DNA from: Bacteriovoracaceae bacterium
GTDB taxonomy: Bacteria; Bdellovibrionota; UBA1018
Assembly: GCA_947475645.1 (NCBI GenBank)
Contig: CANJNU010000081.1
Span: forward strand, 1 to 5,518
Reading direction: 5' to 3'
Length of the DNA: 5,518 nt
How positions within the stretch are numbered: position 1 is the stretch's first letter; each line of letters opens with the position of its first letter. This document shows, piece by piece, positions 1-5,518 of this stretch. Position numbers and translations under genes: made by a program. Under the pieces are notes generated by a model. That model saw only the letters and a program-made list of their open reading frames with translations. It had not been told where the DNA came from and made no database searches.

Positions 1-2240
1 GCTCCCTTCGTAAACCTCAATCGATCGCTGATTCAAATCGGATCAGAGACGAATACACCTTTCTCGACGAGTCGGCACCTTTAGAGCGTTACGCATTTAC
101 CGATACGCAGGGCCGCTGGATGGAGTTTTATTTAGAGGGTGTGCATTGTGTTGCCTGCGTTTGGCTTACGGAGAAAGTTTCTCAGATTGTCCCTGGAGTT
201 AATCACCTTCGTCTTAATCTTGGCAACTCGATTGCAACCGTTTGCTTGTCGCGCGAGGGCTCTTTTGCCGCCGTTGCAACCGTTTTGGAAGAAATGGGAT
301 ACCGTCCGCATCCCATACCGCGCGAAAACACTGCGAATACGCACGCACTTGCTCGCAAAGAAGATCGAAAACTCCTGATTCGCGTAGGAGTTGCCGGCGC
401 GTGTGCTGGAAATATTATGCTTCTTGCCGTGTCACTCTACGGCGGAGCGAATGGCGCCTTGGGGCATGCATTTCAGTGGTTGAGTTTTGTGCTCTTTCTT
501 CCGGTCATTCTCTTTAGCGCCGTTCCTTTTTATCAAAGTGTGTGGGGCTCACTTAAACAGCGCCAGTTATCGATCGACATTCCGGTTGTTTTTGGAATTC
601 TTATTGGCTCCATCGTAAGCGTGGTGAACCTTTTTCGAGGCGACGATCGAATCTATTTTGATTCGCTTGCCAGCCTACTTTTTCTTCTGCTCTCCACTCG
701 CTATCTTCTCAAGCGCACGCAGCAGAAGGCGATCCTGGCATCGCAACAATTACATTGGCTTCGACCCACGCACGCCCGAAAATGGAACATCGAACGCCTT
801 CGCTTTGAGCTTATACGCCTTGATCAGGTCAGCGTGGGCGACCGACTTCAAATCCTGCCAAACGAACCCTTCCCGGTGGATGGAAAAGTATTGAAGGGCA
901 CAAGCTCAATCGATACGTCGATATTAACGGGCGAATCGGCCCACGTTGCCACAAATCCCCAATCCATCGTATTTGCTGGAACTCTGAATCTCGAAAGTCC
1001 CCTCGAAATTGAGGTCACTCAAGCGGGCACACAAACGCGTGTGGGTCGAATTATCGAGGCCACCGAGAAGCTGATCAGTACTAAAGCCAAAATTACAGTC
1101 TGGACCGATCAAGTGGCTCGCTATTTTGTGGCCGCCGTAGTGGTACTGTCCGTCGCAACGTTTCTTTTTGGAGTGGGCGGAAGCTGGCATGAAGCGATGA
1201 ACCGTGCCCTTGCGATTTCGATTGTGACCTGCCCCTGTACTTTCGCGCTTATTACGCCCTTAGCCCTGAGTATGACCTTAGGAAAGCTCGCTCAAGCGGG
1301 TATTTGGGTAAAAGGGGCCGACGTTTTAGAACGACTGACTGAGGTTAAAAGAATCTTCTTAGACAAAACGGGCACCCTCACCTATGGATCCCCAAAGATT
1401 ACCCACTGGGACGTCTCTGAGCTCTTCCACTCTGAAATTCTTAGTTTAGAGCTCAAATCAACCCATCCCGTTGGCCGGGCGATCTCCCAGGCGCTTAACC
1501 TCCGAATTCACGAGTCGACGGCCTCGCTACGAAACGTAAAGGAAACACCCGGATTTGGAATTCAGGGCGAGTTTCAACGGAACGGACAGTGGAGCCTTCT
1601 GCAGCTAAATCGAGCCAAGACTGCCACGGTGGGCACGGAGGTGTCGGTATTTTGGAACGAACAGAAAGTGGGAAGAATTGTACTGTCTGACGAGGTCCGT
1701 GCCGACTCGAAGCAAGCCATTGACGAGATTATTGGACTAGGAATGCAGCCCCACATTCTTTCGGGTGATCAACGCTTCCCGGTTCTAAAAGTGGCCGAAC
1801 ACTTAGGAATCGCTGAGAAGTTCTGCGTGTCGGGCGCGTCACCCGAACTCAAGGCGAACCTCATGAAAGACTATCCCCTGTCGATCATGGTTGGCGATGG
1901 AGCGAACGACTCGATGGCACTGGCGCAATCCCATGTGGGAATTGCCGTTCAGGGTGGCATGGAGATGAGCTTAAGAGCGGCCGATATTTATCTCGGACGA
2001 CCTGGAGTACGCCCTATTGCAGCAATGCTGGTCGTCGCTCGCGAAACTCTGCACGTCATTCACCGCAATCTTTGGCTCTCTATTCTCTATAACGGAATTG
2101 CGGGCGGATTTGCACTCGCTGGAAAAATCAATCCCCTGTTCGCTGCCCTTTTAATGCCGGCCAGTGCCATCACAGTACTGCTCTCTTCGATGGCGGGCAC
2201 GCCTCAGCTCAAAAAGGCCCTTAAGGAGCTCTCTGTATGA
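1..2240 (+). CDS. ccoI: CcoI/FixI-type copper-translocating P1B ATPase, 5' end missing
   Basis: This inner-membrane P-type ATPase moves copper for building the CuB site of cbb3 oxidase. The reading frame is open to the left edge (first full codon at base 3), so the gene starts outside the window; the ATG at 120 lies inside a conserved domain and is not the start. In order I see the tail of an N-terminal region ending in LRK, then a heavy-metal-associated domain with GVHCVAC (Cys codons at 147 and 156). Four membrane helices follow (about 372-720), then the actuator motif TGES (927-938). Helix 6 carries the metal-binding CPC (1230-1238). The phosphorylation motif DKTGTLT has its Asp at 1362; HP is at 1464 and GDGAND at 1893. 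The last two helices carry YN (2088) and a Met (2154). The cysteine-rich N-terminal domain usual in CcoI would lie upstream. The stop overlaps the ccoS start as ATGA, supporting cotranscription. The family is clear; CcoI rather than CopA rests on the GNIM-containing first helix and the neighbours. Confidence 0.95.
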   Translation, partial: SLRKPQSIADSNRIRDEYTFLDESAPLERYAFTDTQGRWMEFYLEGVHCVACVWLTEKVSQIVPGVNHLRLNLGNSIATVCLSREGSFAAVATVLEEMGYRPHPIPRENTANTHALARKEDRKLLIRVGVAGACAGNIMLLAVSLYGGANGALGHAFQWLSFVLFLPVILFSAVPFYQSVWGSLKQRQLSIDIPVVFGILIGSIVSVVNLFRGDDRIYFDSLASLLFLLLSTRYLLKRTQQKAILASQQLHWLRPTHARKWNIERLRFELIRLDQVSVGDRLQILPNEPFPVDGKVLKGTSSIDTSILTGESAHVATNPQSIVFAGTLNLESPLEIEVTQAGTQTRVGRIIEATEKLISTKAKITVWTDQVARYFVAAVVVLSVATFLFGVGGSWHEAMNRALAISIVTCPCTFALITPLALSMTLGKLAQAGIWVKGADVLERLTEVKRIFLDKTGTLTYGSPKITHWDVSELFHSEILSLELKSTHPVGRAISQALNLRIHESTASLRNVKETPGFGIQGEFQRNGQWSLLQLNRAKTATVGTEVSVFWNEQKVGRIVLSDEVRADSKQAIDEIIGLGMQPHILSGDQRFPVLKVAEHLGIAEKFCVSGASPELKANLMKDYPLSIMVGDGANDSMALAQSHVGIAVQGGMEMSLRAADIYLGRPGVRPIAAMLVVARETLHVIHRNLWLSILYNGIAGGFALAGKINPLFAALLMPASAITVLLSSMAGTPQLKKALKELSV
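2223..2228 (+). promoter_or_regulatory. Shine-Dalgarno site of ccoS
   Basis: AAGGAG lies inside the last codons of ccoI, 8 bases before the ATG at 2237. The spacing is ideal and it fixes the start of the short ccoS gene, which would otherwise be easy to miss. Confidence 0.75.
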
Positions 2241-2398
2241 GCATTATCCACCTGCTGCTTCCGGCAGCCCTACTTTTAGGTTTCGGATTTTTGCTCGCGT
2301 TCATCTTGTCTACTTTGGGCGGACAATTTGACGACCTCGAAACCCCAGCCCACAGAATGCTACTCGACGATGAAGGGAAAAAAGATGCTACACGATGA
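2237..2398 (+). CDS. ccoS: CcoS, cbb3 oxidase assembly protein (53 aa)
   Basis: CcoS is a small inner-membrane protein required for cofactor (heme b, b3 and CuB) insertion into the cbb3 catalytic subunit. My translation gives 53 residues: MSIIHLLLPAALLLGFGF and onward, forming one membrane helix (about residues 4-24). It is followed by the family signature GGQFDDLETPAHRML (residues 28-42) and an acidic/basic tail DDEGKKDATR. Length and layout match the family, which is typically 45-70 residues. The start is the ATG that overlaps the ccoI stop (ATGA at 2237-2240), preceded by AAGGAG. The 3' end overlaps the start of ccoNO by 14 bases in another frame. The ccoI-ccoS pairing is the usual one, but here the pair stands before the structural genes and not after them. 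The signature makes the assignment secure. Confidence 0.93.
   Translation: MSIIHLLLPAALLLGFGFLLAFILSTLGGQFDDLETPAHRMLLDDEGKKDATR
2373..2378 (+). promoter_or_regulatory. Shine-Dalgarno site that decides the ccoNO start
   Basis: AAGGGA within the ccoS coding sequence sits 6 bases before the ATG at 2385. The later in-frame ATG at 2406 has no comparable site, and the in-frame TTG at 2328 would give an unconserved N-terminal extension, so 2385 is preferred. Confidence 0.55.
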
Positions 2399-4526
2399 AC
2401 AAAAAATGGAAACCTTCTCTTACGACGACGCTATTGTAAGAAAGTTCGTATTAGCTACGATGGTTTGGGCGGGCGTTGCATTTTTAGTCGGTTTGATTGC
2501 CGCCTTACAACTCGCCGACTGGCGTTTTAACTTCAATCTTCCGTGGCTCACGTTTGGACGTCTTCGTCCGTTGCACACGAATGCCGCAATTTTCGCATTT
2601 GGTGGAAATGCCATTTTCGCTGGCATGTATTACTCCACTCAACGACTTCTTAAAACTCGCATGGCCTCCGATGCGATGAGCAGATTTCATTTCTGGGGCT
2701 GGCAGGCCATTATTGTATCTGCCGCATTGACGCTGCCTTTTGGAATTACGATCGGCAAAGAATATGCCGAGCTAGAGTGGCCCATCGCACTTGCAATTAA
2801 CATTGTATGGGTTGTATTTGGGGTCAACTTTTTTAAAACGATCGCTCAAAGACGCGAGCGCCACCTCTACGTTGCGATTTGGTTTTACATCGCTACCATT
2901 ATAACCGTAGCGCTTTTGCACGTAGTGAATACGATTCAAATTCCGGTTAGCCTTTGGAAGAGTTACCCCATCTACGCCGGAGTACAAGATGCGTTGGTGC
3001 AGTGGTGGTACGGCCACAACGCTGTCGCATTTTTTCTCACCACTCCCTTCCTGGGGCTGATGTACTATTTTCTACCTAAGGCCGCCGACAAGCCCGTCTA
3101 TAGTTATCGCTTATCCATCATTCACTTTTGGGCGCTGGTATTTATTTATATTTGGGCCGGCCCTCATCACCTTCTCTATACCGCACTTCCTGAGTGGGCG
3201 CAGACTTTGGGCATGATTTTCAGTATTATGCTTTGGGCGCCGAGCTGGGGCGGCATGGTCAACGGACTGCTTACGTTGCGTGGAGCATGGCATCGCGTGG
3301 GAAAAGAACCCGTTCTGAAGTTCTTCGTAGCTGGTCTTACTTTTTACGGTATGGCAACGCTTGAGGGTCCGCTACTCGCCATTAAATCGGTAAGCTCGCT
3401 GGCCCATTACACCGACTGGATTATTGCGCACGTTCATGGCGGTACTTTAGGTTGGAATGGGTTTATCACTTTCGGCATGATTTACTGGCTTGTGCCTCGC
3501 TTGTGGAAAACGAAGCTTTACAGCGAGTCTCTAGCGAACGTGCACTTCTGGACAGGCTTTACGGGCATCATTATTTACATGATCTCGATGTGGTCGGCCG
3601 GAATTACGCAGGGGCTAATGTGGCGCGCCGTAGATAGCACGGGCCGATTGATGTATCCTGACTTTATTGAAACCGTACTTCGTATCGCACCCCTCTATTG
3701 GGTGCGGGCCGCGGGTGGGGCTCTTTATTTAGTCAGTTTCCTGATCATGGCTTACAACATCACCAAAACCATTGCTTCGGCACCGAAGAACGTCAAAGCC
3801 GACGTGTTCCAAGCTCCTCGTCTTGCGCCGAGCTCGAATCAAAACTTGGGAGACAAGCCTCACCGTATTTTAGAGGGCCTTCCGATCGTATTTACCGTAT
3901 TAACGCTGCTTGCAGTTGCAGTCGGCACAGTCATTGAGTTTGTTCCCACCCTTTGGGCAACTGACTACGTCAATACGGGTTCGTCTATTAAACCCTACAC
4001 AGGCCTTCAACTTCATGGCCGCGACCTCTACGTTCGCGAAGGCTGTTACTTGTGTCACTCACAAATGATTCGTCCCATTCTCTCTGAGACGCTTCGCTAT
4101 GGTGATTATTCTCGCGCTGAGGAGTCGATGTACGATCGGCCGTTTCAGTGGGGATCGAAGCGCACGGGTCCGGATCTGGCCCGCGTGGGCGGCAAGTATC
4201 CAGACCTTTGGCATTTTCGCCACATGATGAATCCACGCGACGTAGTGAACGGATCACTGATGCCCTCTTATCCTTGGATCTTTCGCGACAAGATCGACTT
4301 CGCAGTAATTCCGAAGAAGATCGCCGTGATGAAGTTTTTGGGAACTCCCTATAACGAACAGGAGTTGGCACTTGCTGAGGCAACAGCCCGCGCTGAAGCA
4401 CAAGCAGTAGCCGCGAGCCTCTCTGCACAAGGCGCAACCGGAAAGCTTGAAGATAAAGAGATCGTTGCCTTAATCGCTTACCTGCAACGATTGGGGCAGG
4501 ACTATAAAAAAGGAGGAGTCAAATGA
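2385..4526 (+). CDS. ccoNO: CcoNO: fused cbb3 oxidase catalytic subunit I and monoheme cytochrome c subunit II (713 aa)
   Basis: This is the catalytic core of cbb3 oxidase: O2 reduction at heme b3-CuB, fed through low-spin heme b from a membrane-anchored c heme. Residues 1 to about 465 are CcoN, starting with the conserved SYDDAIVRKF. By homology the ligands are His64 in RPLHTNA and His351 (low-spin heme b), His349 in HVH (heme b3), and His211 in WWYGHNA plus His261-His262 in YIWAGPHH (CuB). Tyr255 is the cross-linked tyrosine. A linker of about 30 residues (about 466-496, bases 3780-3870) leads to the CcoO part: one membrane helix (about 497-523), GRDLYVREGCYLCHSQMIRP with heme c Cys554, Cys557 and His558, WGSKRTGPDLARVGG, and the axial Met626 in SLMPSYPW. 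No stop or frameshift interrupts the frame, so the fusion is genuine. An alanine-rich helix (about 657-684) precedes the C-terminal EIVALIAYLQRLG. Translation probably starts at 2385; its stop overlaps ccoQ as ATGA. Confidence 0.95.
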   Translation: MLHDEQKMETFSYDDAIVRKFVLATMVWAGVAFLVGLIAALQLADWRFNFNLPWLTFGRLRPLHTNAAIFAFGGNAIFAGMYYSTQRLLKTRMASDAMSRFHFWGWQAIIVSAALTLPFGITIGKEYAELEWPIALAINIVWVVFGVNFFKTIAQRRERHLYVAIWFYIATIITVALLHVVNTIQIPVSLWKSYPIYAGVQDALVQWWYGHNAVAFFLTTPFLGLMYYFLPKAADKPVYSYRLSIIHFWALVFIYIWAGPHHLLYTALPEWAQTLGMIFSIMLWAPSWGGMVNGLLTLRGAWHRVGKEPVLKFFVAGLTFYGMATLEGPLLAIKSVSSLAHYTDWIIAHVHGGTLGWNGFITFGMIYWLVPRLWKTKLYSESLANVHFWTGFTGIIIYMISMWSAGITQGLMWRAVDSTGRLMYPDFIETVLRIAPLYWVRAAGGALYLVSFLIMAYNITKTIASAPKNVKADVFQAPRLAPSSNQNLGDKPHRILEGLPIVFTVLTLLAVAVGTVIEFVPTLWATDYVNTGSSIKPYTGLQLHGRDLYVREGCYLCHSQMIRPILSETLRYGDYSRAEESMYDRPFQWGSKRTGPDLARVGGKYPDLWHFRHMMNPRDVVNGSLMPSYPWIFRDKIDFAVIPKKIAVMKFLGTPYNEQELALAEATARAEAQAVAASLSAQGATGKLEDKEIVALIAYLQRLGQDYKKGGVK
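4511..4516 (+). promoter_or_regulatory. Shine-Dalgarno site of ccoQ
   Basis: A perfect AGGAGG lies in the last codons of ccoNO, 6 bases before the ATG at 4523. It is the strongest ribosome site in the window and shows that the host uses Shine-Dalgarno initiation. Confidence 0.8.
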
Positions 4527-4714
4527 TTCAACGTAGCCTCTCGCATTATCCATTAACCGGCCTTTCGGTATTCGGAACTCTGCTTTTCCTTACTGTATTC
4601 GCCGCTGCTCTTTATTGGGCTTTTCGTCAACAGAATGCATCGCTCTACGCAAGGGTAGAGGCGCTGCCATTGAAAGATCTTGAACCGATGAGAGATGGGG
4701 AACATTCAATATGA
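4523..4714 (+). CDS. ccoQ: CcoQ-like small cbb3 oxidase subunit (63 aa)
   Basis: This is a small single-helix membrane protein of the CcoQ/FixQ kind, which in studied bacteria stabilises the association of CcoP with the CcoNO core and binds no cofactor. The sequence shows a short polar N-terminus, one membrane helix (about residues 11-34, GLSVFGTLLFLTVFAAALYW), then a charged soluble tail ending in RDGEHSI. The length matches the usual 50-75 residues. CcoQ sequences are poorly conserved, so the call rests on size, topology and position between ccoNO and ccoP. It overlaps both neighbours by ATGA (4523-4526 and 4711-4714) and has the best ribosome site in the operon, consistent with coupled, near-equal production of the subunits. 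Confidence 0.82.
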   Translation: MIQRSLSHYPLTGLSVFGTLLFLTVFAAALYWAFRQQNASLYARVEALPLKDLEPMRDGEHSI

Positions 4715-5274
4715 CCGACACAGACAAGAAGATTGAGGGGCACGCCTACGACGGCATCGAAGAGCTCGACAACGGACTGCCCAGTTGGTGGATTAATGGA
4801 TTCTATCTTACGATTCTCTTCGCAGGGCTCTACTTTGGATATTACATGTTAGGCAGTGGTCCGGCGCTGGTGGATGAATACAACACCAGCCGCGAGACGC
4901 ACGAGCAGGCCATCGCTACGAAGAAATCGGCTCGTCCCGTAGCGAGCGAAGAGCAGCTGGCGGCTTCCTTGAAAGATCCAGGCAAAGTAAAACTGGGGGC
5001 ATCGGTCTATGCAAGCAAGTGCATCGCTTGCCACGGAGACCGCGGACAAGGCGGAATCGGGCCGAACCTCACCGATGAGTATTGGATTCACGGAGGGAAC
5101 CTCACCCAGATCATGAAGACGGTCAGCGAGGGCGTTCTCGATAAGGGCATGCCGCCTTGGGGCGCAGTGCTTACGGCTGATGAACTTCCGGCAGTGGTGG
5201 CTTTCGTGAATTCACTGATAGGAACGAAGCCGACCGCCGCAAAAGCACCTCAAGGAGTTCGAGCGAAGGAATGA
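4711..5274 (+). CDS. ccoP: CcoP, cbb3 oxidase cytochrome c subunit III, short monoheme form (187 aa)
   Basis: CcoP is a membrane-anchored periplasmic cytochrome c that passes electrons from donor cytochromes to CcoO. The N-terminal FixP_N-type segment reads HAYDGIEELDNGLPSWW (residues 11-27), followed by one membrane helix (about 28-48). A polar, probably periplasmic spacer (about 52-95) leads to a single cytochrome c domain. Its heme motif is CIACH (Cys104, Cys107, His108; bases 5020-5034), followed by GPNLTDEYWIHGG; Met147 in KGMPPWG is the likely axial ligand. The tail ends KAPQGVRAKE. No second CxxCH is present and the protein is 187 residues, against roughly 300 for the classical diheme CcoP. 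The frame is intact at both ends, so this is a compact form and not a truncation by mutation. The start overlaps the ccoQ stop, with only a weak upstream GGGGA (4697-4701), so translation may depend on coupling. The stop overlaps ccoG. Confidence 0.94.
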   Translation: MTDTDKKIEGHAYDGIEELDNGLPSWWINGFYLTILFAGLYFGYYMLGSGPALVDEYNTSRETHEQAIATKKSARPVASEEQLAASLKDPGKVKLGASVYASKCIACHGDRGQGGIGPNLTDEYWIHGGNLTQIMKTVSEGVLDKGMPPWGAVLTADELPAVVAFVNSLIGTKPTAAKAPQGVRAKE

Positions 5275-5518
5275 CCTCTAAAGAATTACCCTTAGGACAT
5301 CTTGCGACTCAGACCAAAGACGGAAAACGGGTGTACCTGTATCCAACCTATGTCAAAGGCAAATGGAACACGCTGAGATCTCGATTCAGCGTGTTCCTGA
5401 TCTTTCTATTTCTCTACTTACCTTGGATGCGAATTGGCGGGCACCCCGCCGTACTTCTCGATATTGCTCACCGCCGATTCGCTATTTTTGGAGTGACGTT
5501 TTGGGCTCACGACGCTCC
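5271..5518 (+). CDS. ccoG: CcoG/FixG/RdxA, membrane iron-sulfur protein (cupric reductase), 3' end missing
   Basis: CcoG is an inner-membrane ferredoxin-like protein, characterised in Rhodobacter as reducing Cu(II) to Cu(I) for cbb3 copper delivery. The first 82 codons are present. They show the family N-terminus: DGKRVYLYPTYVKGKW (residues 17-32), a membrane helix (about 39-51), LPWMRIGGHPAVLLDIAHRR (residues 50-69) and FAIFGVTFWAHDA (residues 70-82). The remaining helices and the two [4Fe-4S] cysteine clusters would lie beyond the right edge. The ATG overlaps the ccoP stop as ATGA (5271-5274). Its ribosome site is unclear: GAAGGA abuts the start, and AAGGAG at 5252-5257 is 13 bases away, so translational coupling to ccoP is likely. 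A 12-bp perfect inverted repeat lies in codons 32-43. The next gene by analogy would be ccoH, outside the window. Confidence 0.92.
   Translation, partial: MTSKELPLGHLATQTKDGKRVYLYPTYVKGKWNTLRSRFSVFLIFLFLYLPWMRIGGHPAVLLDIAHRRFAIFGVTFWAHDA
5365..5397 (+). repeat. 12-bp perfect inverted repeat (possible mRNA hairpin) in ccoG
   Basis: The left arm GGAACACGCTGA (5365-5376) and right arm TCAGCGTGTTCC (5386-5397) are exact reverse complements separated by a 9-base loop. They can form a 12-bp stem, 13 if a closing G-U pair is allowed, in the ccoG transcript about 95 bases after its start codon. The following bases are T-rich but without a continuous T run, and the frame continues through it, so it is not an ordinary terminator. 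Its role is unknown; candidates are RNA stability, tuning of ccoG expression, a protein-binding dyad, or chance. Confidence 0.7.

Noticed and set aside
120..122. ATG as the start of ccoI
   Set aside because: The frame is open upstream to base 3 and the upstream residues fit the family; starting here would cut the metal-binding domain just before its GVHCVAC motif.
2328..2384. TTG start for ccoNO giving 19 extra residues
   Set aside because: The extension lies wholly inside ccoS, has no resemblance to CcoN N-termini, uses a rare start codon, and a better start with a ribosome site exists at 2385.
3153..3162. GGGCCGGCCC palindrome
   Set aside because: It encodes the conserved WAGPHH region, and 10-bp palindromes are expected several times in this length.
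3775..3788. CTTCGG-CA-CCGAAG dyad at the CcoN/CcoO linker
   Set aside because: A 6-bp arm with a 2-base loop is expected about once by chance in a window this long, and the loop is too short for a good RNA hairpin.
3988..4437. 149-codon open frame on the minus strand opposite the CcoO part
   Set aside because: Its Arg/Ser/Leu-rich translation has no recognisable domain and it lies opposite strongly conserved CcoO codons; it is a shadow of that gene.
5386..5418. Intrinsic terminator formed by the ccoG hairpin and following T-rich stretch
   Set aside because: The T residues are interrupted by C, A and G from the first bases after the stem, and the ccoG frame continues through conserved sequence, so full termination here would destroy the gene's expression.
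1..5518. FNR/ANR-type boxes (TTGAT-N4-ATCAA), which often control cbb3 operons
   Set aside because: I found no convincing copy, and there is no intergenic space for a promoter; any such site would be upstream of ccoI.

Overview
The window is one uninterrupted stretch of a cbb3-type (C-family) cytochrome c oxidase operon. All genes are on the + strand, and both ends of the window cut through a gene. The order is ccoI (5' end missing) - ccoS - ccoNO (a fused subunit I + II gene) - ccoQ - ccoP - ccoG (3' end missing). Every junction is an overlap: four are the 4-base ATGA stop/start type and one is a 14-base overlap. There is no intergenic space, so I see no promoter, terminator, RNA gene, mobile element or CRISPR in the window. 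The operon promoter must lie left of base 1 and the end of the transcript right of base 5518.

How the genes work together: ccoNO, ccoQ and ccoP encode the structural oxidase, a high-affinity terminal oxidase that takes electrons from cytochrome c or quinol-derived carriers and reduces O2 to water while pumping protons. The flanking genes encode the maturation factors. CcoI is a P1B-type copper ATPase needed for the CuB centre. CcoS is a small membrane protein needed for cofactor insertion. CcoG is a membrane iron-sulfur protein characterised as a cupric reductase. All ligands expected for the heme b / heme b3-CuB core are visible in the CcoN half, together with one c-type heme site in the CcoO half. 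CcoP carries only one CxxCH site, where the textbook protein has two.

Organism: base composition is close to 50% GC by eye. The gene order (ccoI and ccoS before the structural genes, ccoG after), the N-O fusion and the short CcoP resemble clusters I associate with Bacteroidota and some former deltaproteobacterial lineages, not the ccoNOQP-ccoGHIS order of classical Proteobacteria. Strong Shine-Dalgarno sequences (AAGGAG, AGGAGG) at two starts argue against Bacteroidota, which usually lack them. A Gram-negative bacterium of the Bdellovibrionota/Oligoflexia type is my best guess, held with low confidence.

The system itself is well known. The points worth a second look are the N-O fusion combined with a monoheme CcoP, an exceptionally good 12-bp perfect inverted repeat inside the start of ccoG, and small departures from consensus in the last membrane helices of CcoI.
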